A DNA stretch of 56,103 nucleotides from Hofstenia miamia (Eukaryota > Xenacoelomorpha > Acoela), in the NCBI GenBank assembly GCA_004352715.1, contig SCFE01000057.1, forward strand, positions 347,929 to 404,031, written 5' to 3'. The position numbers were made by a program, and so were the translations under genes. Position 1 is the first letter of the stretch, and every line of letters starts with the position of its first letter. The notes under the pieces were generated by a model. The model saw nothing but the letters and a program-made list of their open reading frames with translations. It was not told the origin of the DNA and did not search any database. This document shows, one piece after another, positions 10,225 to 22,154 of this stretch.

Positions 10225-11060
10225 TGAAGCTTTTGATATTAGTATAGAGTCACTAGGGGCCTATTTTTTGATTTTATTATTTCAGCACTCTGAAAATAGT
10301 GTTATGTATTTTTGACGTAATGATTCCATGATTTGTTGCTACCTATCTGTATCAATTTCTTTAAAATTGAATATTTGCATTTTCAAGTGTAGTTATTTGA
10401 TAGTGTTAGTATTTCTCCCCTTAATTCAAATTATGTGTGATTGCTTGTTTTTAACTTTGTGAGGGAAATTGTGTTTTGTAACTGTAAACAATATGGAGGT
10501 AATAAGTTACAGATTTTGTAATAAATATCAGAGTTTACTGTAGCAAAGTGCACAATAAATTTGACTTCCTTCAACTGCATTCAATCTTTTTCATTTAATT
10601 ACCTACTAACCCATTTTAGATTCATTGTCAAAGATTTGGTAATGATAATTATTGATTAAGATCTGGTAACAATTTGGGAGGAAACTGCACTGGGCACTGG
10701 GTCTGGTAATGGTGACAGCCTGAATTGTGGTCACTTTAGGTTTGATTACATGTAGGGGATAACAACTTTTATTCAATTGATTTGTACATGCACTTAATAA
10801 TTGACATTTTACAAATATACTATGGTGCTGGCAAATGTAAATGCAGGGTAACTACATGCCTTTTGTTTATTATTTATTTACATGAGCTGAGATAAGAGAA
10901 CTCTGAGATAAATTGTTTATTGAGCTAGAAATTATTACTTGAGACACACAATTAGCACCTTGGTGAGTAAGGATGGCTTCTAAGATATGGCTTCAGCCTG
11001 ATGCTGTGTGAATTGGTCACTGCTGGAGTTCTTTATGGAATGGAATTTCTGTATTTGTTT
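10225..11060 (+). repeat. LTR/leader-like repeat, CpG-depleted copy
   Basis: Collinear with 13880-14650, about 3.6 kb downstream in the same orientation. Shared landmarks are ATAGAGTCACT, GAGGGAAATTG, AACAATTTGGGAG, AATTGTGG, TACATGCAC, GAGACA and GGCTTC. The segment CTGGTAACAATTTGGGAG resembles a tRNA primer-binding site (TGG...) just after an LTR, so the repeat may be the LTR plus leader of a retrotransposon. That identity is inference; the homology is seen. Where the other copy has CGAC, CGAGG and similar, this one has TAAC, TGAGG. Confidence 0.55.
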
Positions 11061-11855
11061 GGCAAAATCAGTGAACCACAAATGTATGTTTTTCATTGGA
11101 ATGTGGGTCACTCTCTGCTATGGTAGACTTTGCAACCTTCAATCTAAACTCTTGAGTTACCCAGTACCACTAGAGTAGCCAGAGCTCCCCCATGATTTTA
11201 TTAGCAGATGATAATATTGTACCATGGGATAGAAAAATATCAAAATAAGCAAAGATTGCAAGTTATCAGAATTACTATGAACTGCTTATTTACATTTGCA
11301 TATATTACCTGAATGCAATAAATACAACTAAGAATGAGATAATTTAGATTAACAAAGTCATTGTTTAGAATACTCTAATCTAGTTTGAATGATTAAATAT
11401 TATTTTTAAACTGATGAAAAGTAATTGTATGACTACAGTGCAGGACATTGATTTGGCAATCTTTTATTTAAGCATGTTCTACATCTTTTTAGCAAAAACT
11501 GACCAAATAAATAGTAGTAATTAGGGGTAAATCCCATATTCAACTTTAATATAGGTAAAGAAATTTTTAATAAGAACTTATTCAAATAAATATTCACATT
11601 TTCAGGATCATGTTGGTTATTCATTTGACAATTAAAAATATATAACCATTAAAATAAATTCAAACTTCAATAAACTTTACTTTTTCTTTATAAACTGTTG
11701 TGTAGAGCAATTTTAAATACAGGTAACACAAGAATAATCAAAATTAAAATTTCAAATAAGGTAAGGACTTGATTTAAAAATGTATAGATTTGTATAAATA
11801 CTTTTTTATGTTTTGCAATTTATTTAATAATTGATAATTTTGGGAATGCTGTATA
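11061..11855. other. CpG-free AT-rich sequence, nothing recognised
   Basis: No frame or repeat could be assigned. The minus-strand frame at 11433-11624 is short and unsupported. Confidence 0.4.
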
Positions 11856-12091
11856 AGTTCGTAAAATTTGTGTTCGTAAAACTTAAGTTCGTAAATATAA
11901 GTTCGTATATTTGTTCGTAAAATTTAAGCTCGTAAATATATGTTTGTATATTTGTTCGTAAAATTTAAGTTCGTAAATATATGTTTGTATATTTGTTCGT
12001 AAAATTTAAGTTCGTTAAGTTATTCGAATATGGCTACTATTTATTCTATAACTAAATAGCCACGGATTTTTAAGCTGAATTTGTATGCTTC

Positions 12092-12829
12092 NNNNNNNNN
12101 NNNNNNNNNNNNNNNNNNNNNNNNNNNNNNNNNNNNNNNNNNNNNNNNNNNNNNNNNNNNNNNNNNNNNNNNNNNNNNNNNNNNNNNNNNNNNNNNNNNN
12201 NNNNNNNNNNNNNNNNNNNNNNNNNNNNNNNNNNNNNNNNNNNNNNNNNNNNNNNNNNNNNNNNNNNNNNNNNNNNNNNNNNNNNNNNNNNNNNNNNNNN
12301 NNNNNNNNNNNNNNNNNNNNNNNNNNNNNNNNNNNNNNNNNNNNNNNNNNNNNNNNNNNNNNNNNNNNNNNNNNNNNNNNNNNNNNNNNNNNNNNNNNNN
12401 NNNNNNNNNNNNNNNNNNNNNNNNNNNNNNNNNNNNNNNNNNNNNNNNNNNNNNNNNNNNNNNNNNNNNNNNNNNNNNNNNNNNNNNNNNNNNNNNNNNN
12501 NNNNNNNNNNNNNNNNNNNNNNNNNNNNNNNNNNNNNNNNNNNNNNNNNNNNNNNNNNNNNNNNNNNNNNNNNNNNNNNNNNNNNNNNNNNNNNNNNNNN
12601 NNNNNNNNNNNNNNNNNNNNNNNNNNNNNNNNNNNNNNNNNNNNNNNNNNNNNNNNNNNNNNNNNNNNNNNNNNNNNNNNNNNNNNNNNNNNNNNNNNNN
12701 NNNNNNNNNNNNNNNNNNNNNNNNNNNNNNNNNNNNNNNNNNNNNNNNNNNNNNNNNNNNNNNNNNNNNNNNNNNNNNNNNNNNNNNNNNNNNNNNNNNN
12801 NNNNNNNNNNNNNNNNNNNNNNNNNNNNN
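12092..12829. other. Assembly gap (738 N)
   Basis: Run of N within the GTTCGTA element. Reading frames drawn through it are artefacts. Confidence 1.
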
Positions 12830-12902
12830 AGAGTGTAAAGTAATATAGATATTTATTTAAATATATAATTACAATTTCACTGAAATGTTGTCTCTAACGG
12901 TA

Positions 12903-12908
<6 letters not shown>
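12830..12908 (-). repeat. Inverted copy of the 8525-8602 repeat
   Basis: AGAGTGTAAAGTAATATAGA through GTCTCTAACGGTATTTAAT is the inverse of 8525-8602. Homology may continue into the adjacent gap. A (TA)n run follows (about 12908-12938). Confidence 0.7.
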
Positions 12909-12942
<34 letters not shown>

Positions 12943-13504
12943 CGCTTAGTAGCGTTTTGTACTGAATAAAAAATAGGCACAAGACGACCAGAGCAAACTT
13001 TTAAAATTGTTACTAATTAACAAAATACGATCACCAACGCTTGATTGATTAGTAGAGGAATCGAAAATCTCCCTAAGACTTGAACTTTCAGTTCGCCTCT
13101 TTAACGTACACTTTAACTTAAAATTTCGATTTCTTCATGACTAAACTTAATTTAATATACTATACGTTATCTTTAACATAATCCTTAATATATAAAAAAG
13201 ACTGATATACATAGAGGTGAGAATTTTTTCGGGAACCTTCAGTTTTTCCATTAAAGAATTATTACGTCATTTTTTATCTGATTTAAAACTTCATAAAATA
13301 TACGAACTTATATTTTACGAACTAATATATTAAATTAAATAATACGAACTTATAACTTACGAACTACTATAAGAAATTTAATAATACGAACTTATATTTT
13401 ACGAACATGTTTACGAACTTATAAAATATGAACTTAAATTTTTTTCAATACGAACATATATTTTACGAACTTATTGTATCTTCCCATAATTTTTTGTGAA
13501 TTAA

Positions 13505-13631
13505 TTGTTTACTATGCTATTGTCCTTAAATATCTACCACATGCTACAGATTTTGTTAATTATGCAAAGTTGTCAGTCTATATCCATTATTTTTTAAACT
13601 TTTTACCTGTTATTGCATTTCATATAGTTCT

Positions 13632-13640
<9 letters not shown>
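13505..13640 (+). mobile_element. Half copy of the palindromic MITE, CpG-converted
   Basis: GTTAATTATGCAAAGTTGTC and its surroundings match the left arm of the MITE at 5372-5510. Positions that are CpG there are CA here: CCGCGTGCTA against CCACATGCTA, and GTCGGT against GTCAGT. The second arm is missing and replaced by (TA)n. Confidence 0.65.
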
Positions 13641-13670
<30 letters not shown>

Positions 13671-13681
13671 TTTGCGTAAAA

Positions 13682-13748
13682 TAGATTCCTGGTGTAAGTT
13701 AAACACAGCCATCTGTTAGATGGTAGGTTCAAATTCTACCAAGTCTAT
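13682..13748 (+). other. tRNA-like sequence with pol III box A/box B matches, anticodon GTT
   Basis: TGGTGTAAGTT (13690-13700) fits box A and GGTTCAAATTC (13726-13736) fits box B with about one mismatch each. An anticodon arm can be drawn: stem GCCAT/ATGGT with loop CTGTTAG, anticodon GTT (Asn) at 13715-13717. A D arm (GTGT/ACAC) and a 6-of-7 acceptor (TAGATTC with AAGTCTA) are also possible. The T stem overlaps the anticodon stem unless shortened to 3 bp with no variable loop, so a working tRNA is unlikely. A SINE head or a decayed, possibly mitochondrial-type, tRNA copy is more plausible. Confidence 0.35.
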
Positions 13749-13859
13749 CTGTTATGGGGAATAACTATTATATATTACACAGGATTCCTGGTACCCAGAT
13801 ACAAATCTTATTAACTACTCAAAGGTGGGGTATTATAGAAGAGCCCAACTTCTACTTAT

Positions 13860-14660
13860 TGTTGCCAGGCAAATATGAAGTTAGTGTAGAGTCACTCAGG
13901 TAAATTCGTGGTTATTATTTAGTTCATTTTTATTTTCTGTTTTGTATTAACGTCATCATGATGTCATAGTTATATTTCGACCTCAGTTTTACGAAGGAAC
14001 TCATGTCCCCTCGAAGGTGCTATACGTGTTGCTCAAATGTAATTTGAATTGCGAGGGAAATTGATAACATGAACGATTAACTTTGATTGTAAACTAAGGC
14101 AGGTAGTTATTTATTGTTAACCATGTATAAAATGAGTAACCTTGTAGAGAATGGTCAATAGATTTTATCTATCTTCAAATACTGTTACTTTTCTCTCTGT
14201 TACTTTATCTATTGTTTTAGTATGAAAATAATTGCTTAAGCTCGGCGACAATTTGGGAGTGCTTTCTTAAGGCACAGGGCGACACGTAGCTCCTGGCGAT
14301 CATTAGATCTTCCCAGCCCAAATTGTGGACTCATTAAGTTACGGATACAGGTACGGTTAAGGAAATAATAAATCTCTCGTACGAAACTCAACACATACAT
14401 GCACCTATAATTGATTACACTGTGATGCTACTATGCTGTTGGCTAACACAAATGTCTGGTAATTACAGACTATTATTTAGTGAGTTGAGAACTAACAATG
14501 AAAATGAGATTTACTTTTGTAATGAGATAGAAATTAATAAGTGAGACAAATAGGGTAGCACCATGCACTAATCGAGCACTGAACTGTTTCTGTTTTCGAA
14601 AGACTCCGCTTCGGCTGGAAGCCACGTTAATTGATCATCTTGGAAATACCTAAATTATTG
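13860..14660 (+). repeat. LTR/leader-like repeat, CpG-retaining copy
   Basis: Collinear homologue of 10225-11060 that kept many CpG (CTCGAAGGTGC, GCGAGGGAAATTG, CTCGGCGACAATTTGGGAG, CACAGGGCGACACG). The GGCGACAATTTGGGAG motif resembles the primer-binding site/leader start of LTR retrotransposons. CCCAAATTGT about 70 bases later can pair with it as a hairpin. No gag or pol frame follows. CpG remain up to about 14798, after which the depleted block begins. Confidence 0.55.
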
Positions 14661-17600
14661 TATCAAATACTTGGATGAATTACAATTGTTTATATTAGTT
14701 TGATTTCTCTTTACTTGTTTTCCCAGAATCGGGGCTGTCGTTCTCTCAGTTAAACCTTCTGCAGAGTCAATTAGTTACTAGTACAATTACAGCCCACGAT
14801 TCTACATTAGCATAAAATTTCTAGATTTAATCTTAATTATATTAATTAAAATAAGGACATTTTAAGAAAAATCTATGATTTTTTTCATCCTCAATATAAT
14901 AAATATAATGATTGTGAAGTAAAAGAGGCTTTGCAGTTTTTGTTTTAAGATATTCCTTTATATATATCCTAAATAGTATCTAAAAATGATGATGTATGTA
15001 AACCTAAACAATGCAATAATTCTAAATGTTCAACATTAAATATTTTTAGTCTATATTAGCATTGAAAGTTTATAATATATATTATAAAAATTGATGTTTT
15101 TGCTATTTGCCACCTCTATTATGACTCTAATTTATTGACTTACAAGGTAAATCAAGTTTGAGGTTTTTCATGCATTTGCTTCAAACTTGTCATCCAACCT
15201 GATTTCAGTGATTTAATCATTTTTGTTGTCAAAAATGTGTGCTAGGTAATTTAACTTGATTGTGTATCAACTTCTTCAAACTAGTGTGCATGCTTTCTCT
15301 TAATATCATGCAGTTAATAAAATCAATTAGCCATTTATTTTGTAAAACAGTGGGTAAAACTCATGATGCATTATAAAAATGTTGACAGAGAACATGGTTA
15401 CATTTATAGAGCCTTATAAATAGTTCTTTGTGAAAAGCTCATCTTTTAAAAATTGAAACATGTGCATCTGTGAAGAGGTATAAATAGTCTTGTTTCTATA
15501 TTTAATGCATATTAAATTGCATCAATTTATTGTTTTGCTTACTTCTGTAACTTATGTTACTAGAACTGTTTAAAATCCATTCTCATAATACACTTATAAA
15601 ATGTTTCAACTAACTGTAGCACTAATATAGGAAATATAAGAAATATTTTGAAATATGAAAATCACAAATATTTTACAGATTGCATAATATACAAAAGGAA
15701 TTCTATTTGCTAATTATGATGTTAGGTCATGGTAGTGCATTGAATGTCATAAAATGTGTGACATGTGGTGAAAAAACTTAATCTGACAGCAATTTGCTGT
15801 TTTGATATAATACTATTATATTCAAAATATATCTGATCATGTAAATTTCCAAACCTTTTAAAACTTAGAACTGTTTGTGTGCATTTATAATTTTTGTAAT
15901 AGAAAATTTAATTAAACTTAATGCAACAGAGCTAAATAGTCTCAAGTTGTATTTATTAGTACTTGCAATCAACATTTTTTTAAGTGACTAAATATCTTTT
16001 TACCATGACTGTACAATCAGGCATTGTCCTATCTTCTGGTATTTAAAAGAAACAAATCAATAAGTATTCATTCTGAAATACATATGTATATAGTTTTGTG
16101 TTAATGCAAGTACAGATACAAGTGTATTTATAGCAATGGTAGCTTGCTGATTTTTATGATATTGTATAAAATTTATATTTAATTTTTTTTTATGCTAGAC
16201 CAACATTGTGTTAAAAATTTATAACAAATTTTGTCCTCTAAAATCAAAAAAAGTAAGTTTGAAGAGTACAAGACAGTAATGTATTATTTCAGCTATATTT
16301 TACAATATTTCAACATAAAGTTTATAAATTCTATAGTTTCTATTGTCTATTTGATTTGCATTTGCTGCTCATTCATGAAATCCATTTTGTTAAATTCACC
16401 AGTTCTAATTAAGTGTAAATAAGATATTTGATTAGAATTATATCTAGAGAATCTTAGTTCAAAATTTTATAATAAATTTTGTTGTTAAGTAGGTCACAAA
16501 AATATAACAGTGAAAAAGAATTTGGCTGAAAAGTTAATTGCTTGACTTTTTGACCAAAGTGAGCCAAAACAATAATTTGAATTTACAGTGAATGTCTGAT
16601 CAACCATAAAGGGAAAGTTAGGAACTAGTAGTTCAGTTCTCATTTCATTATTACATTATTATACTAAAGTTGTTCAAATGCCTGTAATTTGCTAAATTCT
16701 GATATGGCAATAGTGCTGGTGATTTTGTCAGTTAAAGCTAATGGTGTAATTTAATATTAAATTGAAAATAGCAATAACTGATTGCTTACTCTTTTTCTTA
16801 TGTGAATGAACAGTCTATTATTTGATTCAGGGTTTTACTATACCTTTTAAACAACTTTTGCTCAGCTAGTGAAAGCTTAATCAAATTTTTTGATGTTATT
16901 ATTAAATAATTAATTAATGATGAATTACACTGTAGTCTGAAAGAAGATGGTATTGTTGATGTCACTGGAGGATGAGGAATGCATTCATGTTAATTACAGA
17001 GTTTTTCTTATATGTCTAATTAAAAATTTAATTGTACTAACATTGTATTGTATACTGTTCATCTCTTGAATCCTATGTAAATGTTATGCTAGATGTATAA
17101 TCAGTTAAATTAAGAATCAAGAAAAATGCAATACACTATTTTATTAATTACTGATCATTACTCTAAGCAAACATAATGTGAGGATGATATATGATTCTAA
17201 ACAAATGCAAATAATCAGTAGTATGGCATAAGCATATAGTACACATATAGTCAATCATATATGATCAGGCATTACCAATTTAGGGTAAATTGCTGATATA
17301 CCAAACTCATTGAAACAGATACTGTCAAGGATAGAAACTTAGGATGAATTAAGTGCAAACTACTGATAGTTGGGTATTTCACAAGATTACTAGGAATAAT
17401 GAAATATTTTACTTTTGTTAATTGTCTTAATTGACATTTAATAAAATAAATGTCAAGAATTTTTTACCATGTTAATAATGATAATCAATTAATTAGTCAT
17501 CACACTGAGGGACAGGAATCTCTCATAATTCCTTAACTTTATATTTAGTAAAAAATCAATGTAATTAATTATTCATCACTGATTACAGGCACATCATTTC

Positions 17601-18369
17601 TCTTTGCACTTCAGTGATTCAGACATGGAGTATTTCACACTACAGATAGTAAATTTAAAATAATTTAGAAATGACATCCACATTAACATTTTTGTTGTCA
17701 CTCCTCTAATGAAGTGTTTAAACTGCAATAAAATTGTGCTAGTCAATAAAAGTCTCTTTACAAAAATTTTAAACATGAGAGAAAATTTATAGTCCATTGT
17801 TATCTTGGGTATTTGATTTCTGATTTGATCAGATGAACAGCTTAGACATTAATCAGTGAAACACCACCAAAATTGCCATAAAGAAAATTAGCTAATCACA
17901 AACACTAAAATAATCTGTTCATAAACTATTACAAGAAAATATGACTATTCTCCACAAAGAATTCACTGATACAAACAATTTACAGATATTACAAAATCAC
18001 TTACAGGTCTACTGCTTAAATATCTGTTAGATCAGATGACCAATGTTAATTCAAATTATTTTTATACTTCACTTTGGTCAAAAGCTCAACATTTAACTTT
18101 CAGCTGAATTGTTTTGCACTAATTTTTTGATGATCTGCACTAAAAAAATTGATAATAAATCAACAACTAAAAATCACTAAATAATTCTCTAATTTAAATT
18201 TGATCAAATATGCACCATTATTTCAGAAGAGGTGCCTTTAAGCTTGCACTCTTCAATTATTAATGAGGGTGACAAGAACACCTTTGCACTTGCAGTAGAA
18301 TACAACATCAGTGAAAACAATAAAAAATTATTGAGAGTATAAATTTAATTCTAGTTGAAATCAGGTTAT

Positions 18370-19400
18370 ATCTGCAAGTTTGACATGCAAGTGGATCATG
18401 TATCACCTTACTGACCTTCCAACTTACAGTTAGTCTTCTACAGAACAATTAAGTTTGACAGACAATTTAGAACATGAATCACCCCTTAATGCAATTGAAA
18501 CTTCCAGATGAGAGATTAGATGAAAAAATTTACAGATTTATCCATTTGTTCTCACCAGGGTTTTTGAGTACTAAAATGAAAAAAATTTGAACTTGAATAA
18601 CCTTGCAAAACTTCATCAGAAAAACTTGAAAGATAAATCATCAAAATTAGAACTTGAATTCAATTGAAAATCCACTTTAAAATACTGTAAAAGTTGAACT
18701 ATTTTAAATTTAACTTTCTTTATCAATTGCAAATACCTATTTTTTAGCTTAGAAACTCAAAGTTATTTTGTAAAAAAAATATTTTCTTTGTATATTGATT
18801 TTTCTTTAGACAATTATGGAGTTTTAGGACAACTTGATTATGAAATTGAGTGCTCAAAGCTTGAAGGTAGAGAAGAGAAAATTGTGTTCTCCAGAAACTA
18901 CAGCATTAAATGCAGATCTTCAGAAAAAATCAGCACCTACATTATCTGATTCAGTAATATATGTGCAATTAGGCTTAGCCAGTATGAATGTATTCTGTTT
19001 TGTGAGGTGTGATGTTTCATAAGTCCAATTAAAGGTTTATGATCTACCTTAACTACTACTATATTGACCCAGAGATAAAAGCAAAATATTTTAAAATGCC
19101 CACACAACTCTAAGCCATTCTCAATCTAAACCACTCTAGTGAGCTTCAGGAAAATTGAAAATGCATAGTGCAAATATACATGACAACCCTGTTGGTGAAT
19201 AGCTATAGCCAGTGCAACATTGCCAGCATCAGATGACAATAAATTTCTTGTTGTAATCAGAAATGGAGTCTAAGATCACCCATTGAGATATTCTGGATGG
19301 ATAAAATGGTTCTGGAATGATGCATTCATTTAAAGGCCTGAAATCAGCTTTTTGCCTGATTCATTATTTTGTAAAAAATAAACAGTGGGGAGCACAAAAG
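18370..19400 (-). pseudogene. Ty3/gypsy pol relic: RNase H and integrase zinc region
   Basis: Minus strand, in order: FQAFK (near 19342), as in the RT/RNase H connection; SDAGNVALAIAIHQQG (from 19233), matching the RNase H 'TDAS..alGavL.Q' start; LKLTRVV then an in-frame stop and IENGLELC, matching 'LT..E..Y..iE.E.LA'; VDHKPLIGL (19047-19021), matching the 'TDHKPL' motif in the same frame; then after a frame change ESDNVGADFF (from about 18951), matching '..NV.AD.LSR'. About 180 codons further on, ACQTC (18388-18374) fits the integrase HHCC C-x2-C pair. RT proper was not convincingly traced. Stops and frameshifts make it inactive. It lies in the CpG-free block. Confidence 0.75.
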
Positions 19401-19549
19401 AGAATTGCTTTTTGAAAAGATTCCATTCAAGAATAGACTTGTTGCTAAATTCATGTTGATAGAGAGGCAGATGATAAGATCACTGTTTTAAAGTCTAGCC
19501 ATTGTTTCAGTATGATATCAAGTTGTGGGGCACATTGAAAAAAATCATC

Positions 19550-19608
19550 TAAGGATGAGTGCAGAGGGCTTATTTGCTCTGAGGATGAGTGCAGAGGGCT
19601 TATTTGAA
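19550..19608. repeat. 30-bp tandem duplication
   Basis: GAGGATGAGTGCAGAGGGCT plus TATTTGCTCT occurs twice in a row, the second ending TATTTGAATT. This is a simple recent duplication within the gypsy relic region. Confidence 0.85.
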
Positions 19609-22154
19609 TTCTACAAGAATGTGATCTGTGGTATTTTAGTTATAGTAGCAAATGAATTTTTCTTACTAGTCATCACTGATGTTGCCTCACATGTTGCAGA
19701 TTAGCAAATATCTAAAATAGAATGGGTACCTTTAGATAAATGTCACAAGTTGGAATAAAGGTGTACCAAGGACTATAAATTTACACTGAGCTACAGCTAA
19801 GTTGAGAAGCTAATAATAAACTCCAGAAATTGAAATTTGATAACATCATCTACAGAAACTGATACTTAGCTACTGTACATTACTGGTTGAGTGATTCTAT
19901 CACATCTGTAGGTTACTTGGTTCATGAATATTGAAATTTGGCACAGGGGTAGGGTGAGTGAGTGCAATGAATTCTTCTTCTACAGATGCTAATAAGGACT
20001 TGTAAGTGGTGTAACCAACTAATTTTTAAGTCTTTTATGAACAAATTTATTCATCTGGGAGCATAACTATCAGTGCTTAAAATTTGAAGTCATCCTGATG
20101 TTGAATTTTTTTCTTGGGTTGTACATACAATGTAAGTTGTTATGCAGATTTGCCAAGTTGCATTGTTTGCTGACTGCATCAATGTTGAGACTGCAATTTT
20201 TAATATGTATTAATACCAAAATATAATAATTATGGTGAGTCAAGGTAAACAAGTTTTGTGTTTAGAAAATTGAAATCACCACAAACTTCTAAAGGATATC
20301 ACAATGTTACTGTATAAAACTGAATAATTTTTTGAATGAGATGTGAGTGGCATAAGAATTTGCATATGTCTGCAAATTGAAGACAGAACAAACATCCCAT
20401 TCCAAAAGTTATGAGGCAATGAGTTCAATTATGTTGCTAATGGAAAGTGTGAATAAGCATAAACAGTTTTAATTCCTAGTGCAACCAGGTAATAAGGGCC
20501 TAAGTTGGCTAAAGAATTGTTCAAGCCATAAAAGAATCATAATTTCTCATGTGAGAGATATTTTAAGAGATTTAGCATAAAAAACCTACATTTTAATGCA
20601 AACCTATGGCCAGCTTGGTCACAACAAAACTAAGTTTACAAAAATGAAAGAAAAATTGAAATACAAATTGAGCTTACTCCACAAGCCACCCAGTAATGAA
20701 TTAACTGATGCAAATAGAGACAAAGCTGGCAAACCAATTTGCCACTCCATATAAAATAACAGTAAATGTAAAGAAAATATTGCAGCATCAACCTTATGAT
20801 CCTATTCTAGATGGAAGTAATCAAAAAAGTTATAAAGCAAGTGTATAATCTACACCATGCTGAGTTAGACCTCAGTTGAGCAATACTTTCACTTTTTCTC
20901 ATAATTAATGTCTCTTCCATAGCAGGTGCAACTCCAACTATATTTTTACTTTTCAATTTACTATGGTTAATTACTTAGACTATTATCTGATTGCAACTAA
21001 CTTGTAATCATATCAGCAATGGGAGTTGATTCAGATTGATAGCAGATGTTAACAGGGCTTAAACATGAAACAGAGGCATGCAGTAAAGGATTAATCAACA
21101 TTCTATGGTGATCACCAATTACAAAGCCAATTGTTGTGACATATGGAAATTACTCAGTGACTGTTGGTGAGATGTAGTGCAATATTTCCTAATTGTTTTT
21201 TATCTTTGATAATTTTGTACACTGTCCTTGTTATAGATTGCAATAAAGGGAGTTCTGCAACCTGAATTCATTAGCTTGTTATCTTCCTTAAATATAATTA
21301 ACCCTATATATAAATAACTACATGATCCTATATGCATGTGAACAGTCAGTGTGGCCACAAGAAACAAGTAAATGAGTCCACATTCAATTAGTTTACTAAG
21401 TAAAAGTATCAACATGTTATATAGAAGGGTTCTTGAAGAAACCTTGTATGTTTAATAGTTCTTACTATTCCTTATGAATTTGGATCTAAAATAATGGGTT
21501 AGGGTACATTTAGCTGTCCAGTAATTTGAGTGCAATTCTAATAAGTATAAATTATTCAATGGGGAAAGCTAGACTCCTGTTTGTAGACTTAACTTATAAG
21601 CACGCTTTCATAAACTGGACATCTGTGTGAATGAAGGATTGGATGGAAAGTTGCAGGCCTACCAAAAGCCCAATAATTGACTCTGTGGTTCCTGAGTACT
21701 ACTCATGTACTTCAACATTTAGTTTTCCATTTGCATCATCAATCAAACCTGATAACACAAAATATATCCAAATGAATTAAATTCATCATCAACTAAGCAT
21801 TGATATTATATTTATATCAAAATGTGCAAACAAAGCAACATGTACCTGTCCTTTATAACTATGATTTGTTAATGTCTTATTTGTTTGTGCTTTTCCTGTA
21901 ACATTATCATTAATTTACCCTAGGGTTTTTGTCTTCTACAATTTTTCAAATGCATGTTGCTGACAGATACTAATTACATAATTAATTACTAATTGTAAAA
22001 CCTGTTTATTGATAAATAAGTACTATTCACAATAAATAAAAATCAATAAAAGTATTTTTGTCCTTTTTATTATTTTCCACCAATTATGCCACATAAGTAA
22101 GCAATTCCATCACAGCTTACCACAGGATAGTACAAACAATATATGACAAAACTA

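Larger units (their letters stand above)
8900..11857. other. CpG-depleted block 1
   Basis: By eye I find a single CpG (near 10316) between about 8900 and 11857, in sequence that keeps ordinary numbers of other C and G and is rich in TG and CA. It ends abruptly where the GTTCGTA-repeat element starts. No coding sequence is recognised in 8603-10220 apart from short chance frames. Confidence 0.8.
11856..13472. mobile_element. Element with inverted ends built of GTTCGTA tandem units
   Basis: The left end (about 11856-12018) holds at least nine GTTCGTA/GTTTGTA units separated by short A/T spacers (GTTCGTAAAATTTAAG is typical). The right end (about 13298-13472) holds about the same number of units inverted (TACGAAC). 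The outer edges, ATAAGTTCGTAAAAT and its inverse, agree. A possible 3-bp TGT flanks both outer ends, which is too short to rely on. The interior has a 738-N gap and CpG-containing sequence without a recognised frame. Inverted ends made of short tandem units are the structure of foldback-type DNA transposons. The coding part, if any, may be in the gap. Confidence 0.6.

Noticed and set aside
11856-12020. CRISPR-like array of GTTCGTA units
   Set aside because: Spacers are 5-12 bases of low complexity, and an inverted counterpart exists at 13298-13472, which fits a transposon end.
13682-13748. Functional nuclear tRNA-Asn
   Set aside because: T stem and anticodon stem overlap, no variable loop, and acceptor mismatch; kept only as tRNA-like.
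10225-14660. The paired repeats as the two LTRs of one insertion
   Set aside because: LTRs of one insertion start identical and share one location, but these are strongly diverged, have opposite CpG states, and unrelated elements and no gag/pol lie between.
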